Source: JAENVU01 sp038250905 (GTDB lineage: Bacteria > Actinomycetota > Acidimicrobiia > IMCC26256 > JAENVU01). From it: a stretch of DNA of 64,000 nt. The position numbers were made by a program, and so were the translations under genes. This document shows, one piece after another, positions 9,478 through 16,293 of this stretch (the stretch's first letter is position 1; each line of letters begins with the position of its first letter). Below the pieces are notes generated by a model. The model had not been told where the DNA came from, searched no databases, and worked only from the letters and a program-made list of their open reading frames with translations. Where the stretch lies: contig JBBSBV010000003.1 of the NCBI GenBank assembly GCA_038250905.1, forward strand, positions 106,837 through 170,836, in the 5' to 3' direction.

Positions 9478-10451
9478 CCGGGGTGACTGCCGAGCGTCGC
9501 CGACTCGCCGAGGTCGCGAGCGCACTCGACGCGGCCCGCGTGGGAAGCGTCGAGCGTGACGCACCGCTCGGTGCGCTCACCACGTGGCGCGTCGGTGGTC
9601 CGGCGGCCGTGCTGGTCCGGGTCGACACGGTCGACGGGTTGGTGGCGGCGGCGAGGACGATCCCGCCGTCGATCGCGGTGCTGGTCGTGGGCCGCGGATC
9701 CAACCTGCTCGTGGCCGACAGTGGATTCCCCGGGGTCGTGCTGGTGCTCGGCCCCGGCTTCGAGACGGTGGAGTTCGGCTCGGGCCAACTCGATGCGGGC
9801 GTGGTCACCGCCGGCGGCGCGACGCTGCTGCCGGTCCTGGCCCGGCAGTGCGCGTCCCACGGCCGGGCGGGGCTGGGGTTCTACGTGGGCATCCCCGGCT
9901 CGGTCGGCGGCGCGGTCCGCATGAACGCCGGTGGCCACGGCCGGGAGACCGCCGAAGTGCTGCTCGATGCGATCGTCGTGGAGGTCGCACCCGAAGCGGA
10001 GCCGGTGACGCTCGCGGTGAGCGCACTCGACCTCGGGTACCGGCACAGCGGGGTCACCGACCGCCAGGTGGTGGCGAGCGCCCGGTTCCGGGTGGAGCCC
10101 GCCGACGCCGACACCCTGAAGGCCGAGATCGCGGAGGTCGTCCGGTGGCGTGCGGAGCACCAGCCCGGCGGGGCCAATGCCGGCTCGGTCTTCCGCAACC
10201 CGCCGGGCGACTCGGCCGCGCGACTCATCGATGTCGAGTGCGGCCTGCGCGGGTTCCGGCTCGGCGGAGCGTCGGTGTCGGAGAAGCACGCCAACTTCAT
10301 CCAGGCGGACGCGGGCGCGGCCGCGGCGGATGTCCACCAGTTGATCGCGCTCGTGCGCGACCGTGTAGCGGAACGTACGGGGGTCGTGCTCGAACCCGAG
10401 GTGCACCGGGTGGGCTTCGACGACCCCCCGACGCCCCGCCCCGAGAAATGA
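9474..10451 (+). CDS. murB: UDP-N-acetylenolpyruvoylglucosamine reductase MurB
   Basis: FAD/NADPH enzyme that reduces enolpyruvyl-UDP-GlcNAc to UDP-MurNAc. 325 aa. The FAD-binding region GRGSNLLVADSGFPG, the block FYVGIPGSVGGAVRMNAGG and the proton-donor serine S238 within NAGSVFRNP are visible. ATGA overlap with murC. Downstream, the 27-bp gap to ftsQ is filled by two stop-start mini-ORFs (see findings), so translation may run through into ftsQ. Confidence 0.94.
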   Translation: MTGVTAERRRLAEVASALDAARVGSVERDAPLGALTTWRVGGPAAVLVRVDTVDGLVAAARTIPPSIAVLVVGRGSNLLVADSGFPGVVLVLGPGFETVEFGSGQLDAGVVTAGGATLLPVLARQCASHGRAGLGFYVGIPGSVGGAVRMNAGGHGRETAEVLLDAIVVEVAPEAEPVTLAVSALDLGYRHSGVTDRQVVASARFRVEPADADTLKAEIAEVVRWRAEHQPGGANAGSVFRNPPGDSAARLIDVECGLRGFRLGGASVSEKHANFIQADAGAAAADVHQLIALVRDRVAERTGVVLEPEVHRVGFDDPPTPRPEK

Positions 10452-10482
10452 CGTGATGTCTCCCAGCCCGAGGGTCCGATGA
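10448..10482 (+). other. Bridging mini-ORF relay between murB and ftsQ
   Basis: Seen directly: ATG-ACG-TGA (10448-10456) starts over the murB stop. A second frame, MSPSPRVR (10456-10482), starts on the last base of that TGA and stops with a TGA that overlaps the ftsQ ATG. Whether the peptides matter is unknown. The geometry would let terminating ribosomes re-initiate step by step across the gap. Confidence 0.4.
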
Positions 10483-11450
10483 AGACGACCGGCCAGCCAC
10501 CGACCGACCGTGATCCCGCATCGCGGCCCGCTCCCGAACGTGGCGACACCGAGTTCGACGACCTCGACCGTGACGACATCGAGGTCTACGACGTCGATGT
10601 CATCGACGACCTGGAATCCGGTCCCGACACCGCGACGCCCGGCGGCCCGGCGAACGGCCCGGCCACCGTCGATCCCCGTATGCGCGACCGCTGGGTCACC
10701 GCCCGGCGCGCCGAGGGGCGCCGCCGCCTGCGCATCCTCGCCGGAGTGGTGGGCTTCTTCTCGGTGCTCGGGATCGCCTACCTGATCGCGCAGTCGCCGC
10801 TCCTCGGTGCCGACACGATCACGGTCAAGGGCGCCGCGGGCGTCACCCCCGACCAGATCCGTACTGCAGCGCACATCGAGGACGGCGCGGCGCTGCTGTT
10901 CCTCGACACCGGCCGGGTCGCCCGCCGGGTGGAGGCCCTCCCGGGAGTGGCCCGCGCCCGGGTCGAGACCGATCTGCCGAACACGGTCGTGATCACGGTC
11001 ACCGAGCGGGTGCCGGTGGCCTGGACCCGCACGACGGGCACCGTCCCGATCGCGGTGGTCGACGCGTCGGGGCGGGTCATCCGGCTCGTCGCGCAACCGC
11101 CACCGGCGCTGCCCGAGGTGGTGGCGCCGGGGGGAGTCGTGGTCCCGGGCGCCACGGTCACCGACGCGGTGGCGTACCGGGGGCTCGGTGCGCTGCCTGC
11201 GCCGTTGCGCCTCCTGGCCCGCACGCTCACGGTGCGTGCGGGCGAGGGCCGACTCACGATCAGCGGGTCGCCGCCGGTCGCCGACACCGTGGCCTTCGGT
11301 CCGATGACCGGGATGCGCCAGAAGGGGATCGCGGCGATGGCGGTCCTGAACGACCTGGTCTCCAGGGACCAGCGGGACGGGGTGCTCGATGTGAGTGTCC
11401 CCGGTGCGCCGACCACCCAGGGTCATGAACCGCTCCACTCGAAGGGATGA
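10479..11450 (+). CDS. ftsQ: Cell division protein FtsQ/DivIB
   Basis: Bitopic divisome protein linking early and late division proteins. 323 aa: a long acidic, proline-rich cytoplasmic tail (residues 1-80), one membrane segment at about 86-105, a POTRA domain (about 111-180, LLGADTITVKGAAGVTPDQI) and the FtsQ domain (ERVPVAWTRT region). Position before ftsZ is standard. ftsA is absent, as in other actinobacteria. The stop is followed by a 192-bp gap with its own ftsZ promoter. Confidence 0.9.
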   Translation: MKTTGQPPTDRDPASRPAPERGDTEFDDLDRDDIEVYDVDVIDDLESGPDTATPGGPANGPATVDPRMRDRWVTARRAEGRRRLRILAGVVGFFSVLGIAYLIAQSPLLGADTITVKGAAGVTPDQIRTAAHIEDGAALLFLDTGRVARRVEALPGVARARVETDLPNTVVITVTERVPVAWTRTTGTVPIAVVDASGRVIRLVAQPPPALPEVVAPGGVVVPGATVTDAVAYRGLGALPAPLRLLARTLTVRAGEGRLTISGSPPVADTVAFGPMTGMRQKGIAAMAVLNDLVSRDQRDGVLDVSVPGAPTTQGHEPLHSKG

Positions 11451-11467
11451 AGGCCCACACCGGCGCG

Positions 11468-11512
11468 GGTGATTGGGGTGGGTGATTGGGTCGGGTGATT
11501 GGTCGGTGATTG
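11468..11512 (+). repeat. Four direct repeats GGTGATTG upstream of ftsZ
   Basis: GGTGATTG occurs at 11468, 11481, 11494 and 11505, i.e. with spacings of 13, 13 and 11 bp, on one face of the helix or nearly so. The last copy overlaps the putative -35 box of the ftsZ promoter. This is a plausible operator array for an unknown regulator. Confidence 0.7.
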
Positions 11513-11538
11513 TCCACCCGGGGCCCATAGAGTAGGGT
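11510..11538 (+). promoter_or_regulatory. Putative ftsZ promoter
   Basis: TTGTCC (11510-11515), a 17-bp spacer and TAGGGT (11533-11538) match a sigma-70-type actinobacterial promoter. It would give a leader of roughly 95 nt before ftsZ. Downstream in the leader a 6-bp inverted repeat with a 3-nt loop (11572-11586, ACCTCC/GGAGGT) could form a small hairpin. Confidence 0.5.
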
Positions 11539-11642
11539 CTCGACCATCACCAGAGGTTTACATAACTCTTGACCTCCAGTGGAGGTGCAGAGTTCGGGCC
11601 CGGCCAGCTGGCCCATGGCCAACCGTAGGGAGATTCGCAACG

Positions 11643-12713
11643 ATGTTGGGTGCACCGCAGAACTATCTCGCCGTGATCAAAGTCGTCGGCGTCGGTGGCG
11701 GCGGCGGGAACGCGGTGAATCGCATGATCGACGCCGGCTTGAAGGGCGTCGAGTTCATCGCCGTGAACACCGACGCGCAGGCGCTCCTGATGAGCGACGC
11801 GGACGTGAAACTCGACCTCGGTCGGGAACTCACCCGCGGCCTCGGCGCCGGATCCGATCCCGAGGTCGGTCGCCAGGCCGCCGAGGACCACAAGCACGAG
11901 ATCGAAGAAGTGCTGCGCGGCGCCGACATGGTGTTCATCACCGCGGGCAAGGGCGGCGGCACCGGGACCGGTGGAGCGCCGATCATCGCCGAGGTGGCGA
12001 AGTCGATCGGTGCGCTCACGATCGGAGTGGTCACCCGGCCGTTAAGCTTCGAGGGCCGGCGGCGCTCGGTCCAGGCCGAGCAGGGGATCCAGACCCTGAA
12101 GGAAAAAGTCGACACCCTCATCATCATCCCGAACGACCGTCTGCTCCAGGTCAGCGACGACAAGACCTCGATGCTCAACGCGTTCAAGATGGCCGACGAG
12201 GTACTCCTCCAGGGCGTCCAGGGCATCACCGACCTCATCACCACGCCGGGACTCATCAACACCGACTTCGCCGACGTGAAGATGATCATGACCAACGCCG
12301 GCTCCGCGCTCATGGGCATCGGCTACTCGTCCGGCGACGGACGCGCGGTGGCCGCCGCCCGCTCCGCGATCTCGAGCCCGCTGCTCGAGGCGAGCATCGA
12401 AGGCGCACGGGGCATCCTGCTCAACATCTCGGGACCGTCCGACCTCGGCCTGTTCGAGGTCAACGAAGCCGCCGAGATCATCAGCGAGGCCGCGCACCCC
12501 GACGCGAACATCATCTTCGGTGCCGTGATCGACGATGCGCTCGGCGACGAGGTGCGCATCACGGTGATCGCCGCCGGCTTCGACCGCTTCGAAGGCGAGC
12601 GGCGCGAGAACACGCTCGGCCTGCGCGACGAGGAGCGGGCGCTCGGCGGGGACGACGAAGAGGATCTCGAACTCGGTGACGACGACTTCGACGTTCCCGA
12701 CTTCTTGCGCTGA
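11643..12713 (+). CDS. ftsZ: Cell division GTPase FtsZ
   Basis: Tubulin homologue that forms the cytokinetic Z-ring. 356 aa from the ATG at 11643, preceded by a GGGAG ribosome site; the frame is open upstream but the family N-terminus (NYLAVIKVVGVGGGGGNAVNRM) fixes this start. The nucleotide-binding tubulin signature GGGTGTGGAP is at residues 104-113. The C-terminal tail ends DDFDVPDFLR, the conserved peptide that binds SepF, which is encoded three genes downstream. Confidence 0.97.
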   Translation: MLGAPQNYLAVIKVVGVGGGGGNAVNRMIDAGLKGVEFIAVNTDAQALLMSDADVKLDLGRELTRGLGAGSDPEVGRQAAEDHKHEIEEVLRGADMVFITAGKGGGTGTGGAPIIAEVAKSIGALTIGVVTRPLSFEGRRRSVQAEQGIQTLKEKVDTLIIIPNDRLLQVSDDKTSMLNAFKMADEVLLQGVQGITDLITTPGLINTDFADVKMIMTNAGSALMGIGYSSGDGRAVAAARSAISSPLLEASIEGARGILLNISGPSDLGLFEVNEAAEIISEAAHPDANIIFGAVIDDALGDEVRITVIAAGFDRFEGERRENTLGLRDEERALGGDDEEDLELGDDDFDVPDFLR

Positions 12714-12767
12714 GCCGGCGCGCTCGTCGCTCGTCGCATCGCCGCGTGCGCTCCGGCGCGACCACCG

Positions 12768-13478
12768 GTGATCGTCCGGCGTGAACTCGGCGCGGCGACG
12801 GTCGTGTTCACCGACCGCCACGGCGGCACCTCGACCGATCCCTTCGCCACGCTGAACCTGGCCCGGCACGTGGGCGACGACCCCGATGCGGTCACCGCCA
12901 ACCAGCGGATCGTCGCCGCCGGGCTCGACCGTCCGGACGCGCCGTGGGTGATGCCCCACCACGTGCACGGCACGACGGTGCTGGCCGTGACCGACGCGAC
13001 CAGCGACGGCGAGGAGGCCGACGGGGTCGCCACCCAGCGCGCCGGGTTGCTCCTCGCCGCGCTCGGGGCCGACTGCGCGCCGATCGCCATCGCCAACGAC
13101 ACCGCGTGCGCCGCGATCCACGCGGGATGGCGCGGTGCCGTGCAGGGGGTGGTCGCCTCGGGTGTGGCCGTGGTGCGTGCGCTCGGCACCGGGCCGGTCC
13201 GCGCGGTGATCGGTCCGTGCGTGTGTGTCGCCCATTACGAGTTCGGTGCCGAGCTGCTCGAGCAACTCGCCGCCGAGTGCGGACCCGAGGTCGCCGGGCT
13301 CACCGCCTCCGGTGCGCCGGCCTTCGACCTGCGCGCCACCCTCCTCGCCCAGTTCCGTCGGGTGGAGGTGGATGCGGTGGAGGTGCTCGACGTGTGTACC
13401 GTCGAATCGCTCGACCACTACTCGTACCGCCGCGACGGACGCACCGGCCGCCAGGCCGTGGTGGTGGTCAAGCGATGA
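12768..13478 (+). CDS. pgeF: Peptidoglycan editing factor / purine nucleoside phosphorylase (YfiH, DUF152, laccase-domain)
   Basis: 236-aa cytoplasmic protein of the PgeF/YfiH family. Family members act on purine nucleosides and in E. coli help prevent misincorporation of serine in peptidoglycan. Metal/active-site residues are visible in HHVHGT, GADCAP, HAGWRG and GPCV. It sits 54 bp after ftsZ, the common actinobacterial order. The GTG start at 12768 has no clear ribosome site. The stop overlaps an ATG (13475) that opens the first mini-ORF leading to yggS. Confidence 0.88.
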   Translation: MIVRRELGAATVVFTDRHGGTSTDPFATLNLARHVGDDPDAVTANQRIVAAGLDRPDAPWVMPHHVHGTTVLAVTDATSDGEEADGVATQRAGLLLAALGADCAPIAIANDTACAAIHAGWRGAVQGVVASGVAVVRALGTGPVRAVIGPCVCVAHYEFGAELLEQLAAECGPEVAGLTASGAPAFDLRATLLAQFRRVEVDAVEVLDVCTVESLDHYSYRRDGRTGRQAVVVVKR

Positions 13479-13585
13479 GCGGGATAGGACCGATGAGCGT
13501 CGCCGAAGCGCGCGGCCCGGTGTCCCGGGGCGGCGGAGCGGGGCCCGAACGGCCCGGCCCGCAGGGCCAGGAGTGGGACCGATGA
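13475..13585 (+). other. Bridging mini-ORF 1 (36 aa) between pgeF and yggS
   Basis: ATG at 13475 overlaps the pgeF TGA, and the frame ends with a TGA (13583-13585) overlapping the ATG of mini-ORF 2. Its last 30 residues (MSVAEARGPVSRGGGAGPER, then PGPQGQEWDR) are the same as mini-ORF 2, because both lie in the 89-bp tandem repeat. No known domain. Confidence 0.35.
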
Positions 13586-13674
13586 GCGTCGCCGAAGCGC
13601 GCGGCCCGGTGTCCCGGGGCGGCGGAGCGGGGCCCGAACGGCCCGGCCCGCAGGGCCAGGAGTGGGACCGATGA
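13582..13674 (+). other. Bridging mini-ORF 2 (30 aa) between pgeF and yggS
   Basis: Starts at the second duplicated ATG and ends with TGA 13672-13674, overlapping the yggS ATG at 13671. Its peptide part GAGPERPGPQGQE resembles GAGPVRPAPQGQE in the mini-ORF before the peroxiredoxin gene. The shared base-pairing (see next entry) suggests that RNA structure, not only peptide, is conserved. Confidence 0.35.
13630..13662 (+). promoter_or_regulatory. Double-hairpin + Shine-Dalgarno leader element (yggS copy)
   Basis: Hairpin 1: GGGCC (13630-13634), 5-nt loop, GGCCC (13640-13644). Hairpin 2 follows at once: GGCCC (13645-13649), GCA loop, GGGCC (13653-13657). Then AGGAG (13658-13662) and an 8-nt spacer to the yggS ATG. 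An identical copy sits one repeat unit (89 bp) upstream. The peroxiredoxin leader at 49401-49433 has the same layout. Confidence 0.6.
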
Positions 13675-14342
13675 GCGTCGCCGAGCGGGTGGCGGTCGTC
13701 CGCGACCAGATCGCGGCGGCGGCCCGGCTCGCCGGCCGCGACCCGGCCACCATCCGCCTCGTCGCTGCGACCAAGACCCAACCCGTCGGCGCGATCACCG
13801 AGGTGATCGAGGCGGGCGTCCGCGATCTCGGCGAGAACCGGGCCCAGGAGCTCGTGGCGAAGGCGCCCGAACTCGCGGGGCTCGACCCGGTGTGGCACTT
13901 CATCGGCCGCCTGCAACGCAACAAGGTCAATCAGCTCGCCCCCTGGGTCCGGTGGTGGGAGAGCGTCGACCGGGTCGAACTCGGTGACGCGCTGGCCGCG
14001 CGGGTGCCGGGCGCGGCGGTGCTGGTCGAGGTGAACGTCGCCGCCGAGCCGCAGAAGGGTGGGTGTTCGGTCGCCGAGGTTGCGCCTCTCGTCGACCACC
14101 TGCGCGACGCCGGGCTGCTCGTACGCGGGCTCATGACCGTGGCGCCGGCGGACGGCGACCCCCGGCCGACGTTCGCCACGCTGCGGGACCTGGCCGCGCG
14201 CTCCGAGGTCACCGAACTGTCGATGGGGATGAGCGGCGATTTCGGGGCCGCGATCGGGGAAGGGGCCACGATCGTGCGTATCGGGACCGCTCTGTTCGGC
14301 GCGCGAGCGACATTCCCCCAATTTCCGCATCAGGAGCGTTAA
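13671..14342 (+). CDS. yggS: PLP homeostasis protein, YggS/PROSC family
   Basis: 223-aa pyridoxal-phosphate-binding protein with an alanine-racemase-like barrel and no known catalytic reaction; the family buffers PLP and affects amino-acid balance. The PLP lysine is K35 in VAATKTQ, and LGENRAQELVAK and the phosphate-binding SMGMSGDF block are present. The start at 13671 is set by AGGAG eight bases upstream; a GTG three codons earlier is possible. It lies between pgeF and sepF as in many actinobacteria. Confidence 0.93.
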   Translation: MSVAERVAVVRDQIAAAARLAGRDPATIRLVAATKTQPVGAITEVIEAGVRDLGENRAQELVAKAPELAGLDPVWHFIGRLQRNKVNQLAPWVRWWESVDRVELGDALAARVPGAAVLVEVNVAAEPQKGGCSVAEVAPLVDHLRDAGLLVRGLMTVAPADGDPRPTFATLRDLAARSEVTELSMGMSGDFGAAIGEGATIVRIGTALFGARATFPQFPHQER

Positions 14343-14370
14343 CCTGACGATCCGTCCGGAGGGAGAGGCG

Positions 14371-14931
14371 ATGCCGGGTATGTGGCAAAAAACAATGGTG
14401 TACCTCGGTCTCAAAGACGACGACGAGGGCTACGAGTACGACTACGACGAGTTGGACCTGGCGGAGGAGGAGTTCGCCGAGGCCCAGCCCGTCGCGAGCG
14501 TCGAACGACCGATCGCGAAGGCCGAACGGCCGACCCGGCCGGTCCGCCGGGAGCCGGCGTCGCCGGCCGTGCGGGTCCAGCCGCGGGTGCGGGCGGTCCC
14601 CGTCGAGGATGCCGAACCCGCCATGGTGCCGACCATCCGTCCGATGTCGGCGTCGGCGGCCCGGGTCCACGTCGTGGAACCCCAGGGCTTCAACGACGCC
14701 CAGGAGGTGGGGGACCGACTCAAGAGCGATCAGCCGGTCATCATCAACCTCCAGGGCCTCAGCAAGGACCTCCAACGCCGGCTGATCGACTTCTCGAGCG
14801 GCCTCACCTACGCCATCGGTGGCTCGATGGCCCGGGTCGCCGACCAGGTCTTCCTCCTGACGCCGAGCAACGTGGAGGTCTCCCAAGAGGAGAAGGACCG
14901 CCTCCAGGCGCGCGGCCTCTTCGGCGTCTAG
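14371..14931 (+). CDS. sepF: Cell division protein SepF
   Basis: Cytoplasmic membrane anchor for FtsZ in bacteria lacking FtsA/ZipA. 186 aa: a short N-terminal membrane-targeting stretch (MPGMWQKTMVYLGL), an acidic/Pro-Arg linker (residues 15-85) and the SepF domain (about 88-175, with NLQGLSKDLQRRLIDFSSGL). A strong GGAGGGAG ribosome site precedes the ATG. Its partner peptide is the FtsZ C-terminus encoded upstream. Confidence 0.94.
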   Translation: MPGMWQKTMVYLGLKDDDEGYEYDYDELDLAEEEFAEAQPVASVERPIAKAERPTRPVRREPASPAVRVQPRVRAVPVEDAEPAMVPTIRPMSASAARVHVVEPQGFNDAQEVGDRLKSDQPVIINLQGLSKDLQRRLIDFSSGLTYAIGGSMARVADQVFLLTPSNVEVSQEEKDRLQARGLFGV

Positions 14932-14946
14932 CCCCGCGACGTACCG

Positions 14947-15189
14947 GTGCGGGAAGTCCTCTGCGCGATCATCACGACGTACCTGATCATCCTGTTCGCG
15001 CGCGCCATCATCTCGTGGATCCCGCCGTCACCCGGAATGCTCGCGACGATCAGCCGGGTGCTCTACGACGTCACCGAACCGGTGCTGGCACCGCTGCGCC
15101 GGATCATCCCCCCGGCCGGGGTCATCGACCTGTCATTCCTGGTCCTGATCATCGGCCTGACGATCCTGCGCGGCGCGATCTGCGCCTGA
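14947..15189 (+). CDS. YggT family membrane protein
   Basis: 80-aa protein with two hydrophobic segments (about residues 3-22 and 60-78) and the family core ISWIPPSP...LAPLRRIIPP. YggT proteins are small membrane proteins next to sepF and divIVA in Gram-positives, with a poorly defined role in division or osmotic stress. GTG start at 14947, 15 bp after sepF. Confidence 0.85.
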   Translation: MREVLCAIITTYLIILFARAIISWIPPSPGMLATISRVLYDVTEPVLAPLRRIIPPAGVIDLSFLVLIIGLTILRGAICA

Positions 15190-15241
15190 AGTGATCTGTC
15201 CGGTTCGCGCGAGAGTCTCGATCCCAGGAAGGTTCGGTCGC

Positions 15242-15247
15242 TACCAT
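15242..15247 (+). promoter_or_regulatory. -10 box for leaderless divIVA
   Basis: TACCAT ends 7 nt before the ATG at 15255, the spacing expected if transcription starts at the start codon. It overlaps the alternative ATG at 15246, which argues for 15255 as the real start. Confidence 0.45.
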
Positions 15248-15254
15248 GCATTCC

Positions 15255-16286
15255 ATGGATGTAACACCTCGTGAACTTCGTGACATCGACATTCGTGAGC
15301 GCCTCGGCGGCTACAACAAGGACGACGTCGATGACCTGCTCGAACGCGCCGCGGCGCGGATCGAGGCGCTCGAAGGCCATCTGAGGTCGGCCCAGAGCCA
15401 GGCCGACGCCGGAGCGGCCGACGCGAGCAAGACGCGTGAGACCGAGGACATGCTCCACCGCACGCTCCTGCTGGCCCAGCGGGCTGCCGACGAAGCGGTG
15501 GCCGAGGCCCAGACCAAGGCCCGCCAGATCCTCGACGACGCCGAGAGCAAGTCGCGTGCGATGGTGGGCGAGGCCGAGACCAACGCCCGGCGTCAGGCCG
15601 ACACCGAACGGCGCCGACTCGAGGGCGAGGTACTCGAACTCGGCGCCAAGCGCGACGCGCTGGCGGCCGATGTCGACGCGTTGGAGCGGTTCGAGTCCGA
15701 CTACCGGGCCCGCCTGCGGCGCGCGGTCGAGGCCGACCTGGAGATGCTCTCGAGCAAGGGATCGGTGGCACCGTCGCCGCGTCCGACCACCCACGATGTG
15801 GAGATGCCCGTCGCGGGTGCGAACACGACCACCGAGGTGAACGTGCCGGCACCGGCTCCCGCTCCGGCGGCGTCGTCGATTCCGCCCGCGGTCGGTCGGG
15901 CCACCGAGCCGCCCCCGCCGCCACTCGCGTCCCCGGCGCCGCCGGTTGCGAGCCCGCCGGCTGCGTCCGCGCCCGCCTTCGGCGCGGTGTCGCCCCCACC
16001 GGTTCCGCCGGTGCCCGCACCCGCGCCCGCCTCGGAGTCGACGCCCGAACCGGCCCCGGCCGCGGCCAACCCGCCGTGGGAGGAGTCGGCCGTTCCGCCG
16101 GTCTCGCGCCCGCCGCTCTTCGATGCCGAACCGGAGCCCGAGCATCTCGACGACGATGCGTTCTTCGCCAGCTTGCGCGAAGCCGTGACCGACGAGACGC
16201 CGCTCGGTCCACGCGACAGCCCGCCCAACCCGGATGTGTTCGACCAGGACGAGCGCGGCGGATTGTTCCGGCGGCGGGGCCGCTGA
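15255..16286 (+). CDS. divIVA: DivIVA/Wag31-type polar growth and division protein
   Basis: 343 aa. The N-terminal DivIVA membrane-binding domain (MDVTPRELRDIDIRERLGGY) is followed by a coiled coil to about residue 180, rich in Ala/Glu/Lys heptads, then a Pro/Ala-rich linker (about 190-285) and an acidic C-terminus ending in FRRRGR. In actinobacteria this protein marks the poles and directs cell-wall synthesis. The start at 15255 is preferred over 15246 because of the -10 box spacing. It converges on ileS with a 7-bp gap. Confidence 0.9.
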   Translation: MDVTPRELRDIDIRERLGGYNKDDVDDLLERAAARIEALEGHLRSAQSQADAGAADASKTRETEDMLHRTLLLAQRAADEAVAEAQTKARQILDDAESKSRAMVGEAETNARRQADTERRRLEGEVLELGAKRDALAADVDALERFESDYRARLRRAVEADLEMLSSKGSVAPSPRPTTHDVEMPVAGANTTTEVNVPAPAPAPAASSIPPAVGRATEPPPPPLASPAPPVASPPAASAPAFGAVSPPPVPPVPAPAPASESTPEPAPAAANPPWEESAVPPVSRPPLFDAEPEPEHLDDDAFFASLREAVTDETPLGPRDSPPNPDVFDQDERGGLFRRRGR

Positions 16287-16293
16287 CCGGTCG

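Larger units (their letters stand above)
13487..13684 (+). repeat. 89-bp tandem duplication covering the yggS leader and start
   Basis: Two perfect 89-bp units (13487-13575 and 13576-13664) followed by a third partial copy (13665-13684). The partial copy is the first 20 bp of the unit and contains the true yggS start, GGACCGATGAGCGTCGCCGA. Because 89 is not a multiple of three, the duplicated ATG (13493, 13582, 13671) falls in a new frame each time. Confidence 0.95.

Noticed and set aside
11451..11533. Short peptides across the ftsQ-ftsZ gap as part of a start-stop relay
   Set aside because: Two small frames start in overlap (11447 and 11482), but the second ends at a TAG near 11533, far from ftsZ, which has its own promoter.
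13487..13684. CRISPR array
   Set aside because: Contiguous tandem copies without spacers, containing a gene start; not a CRISPR layout.
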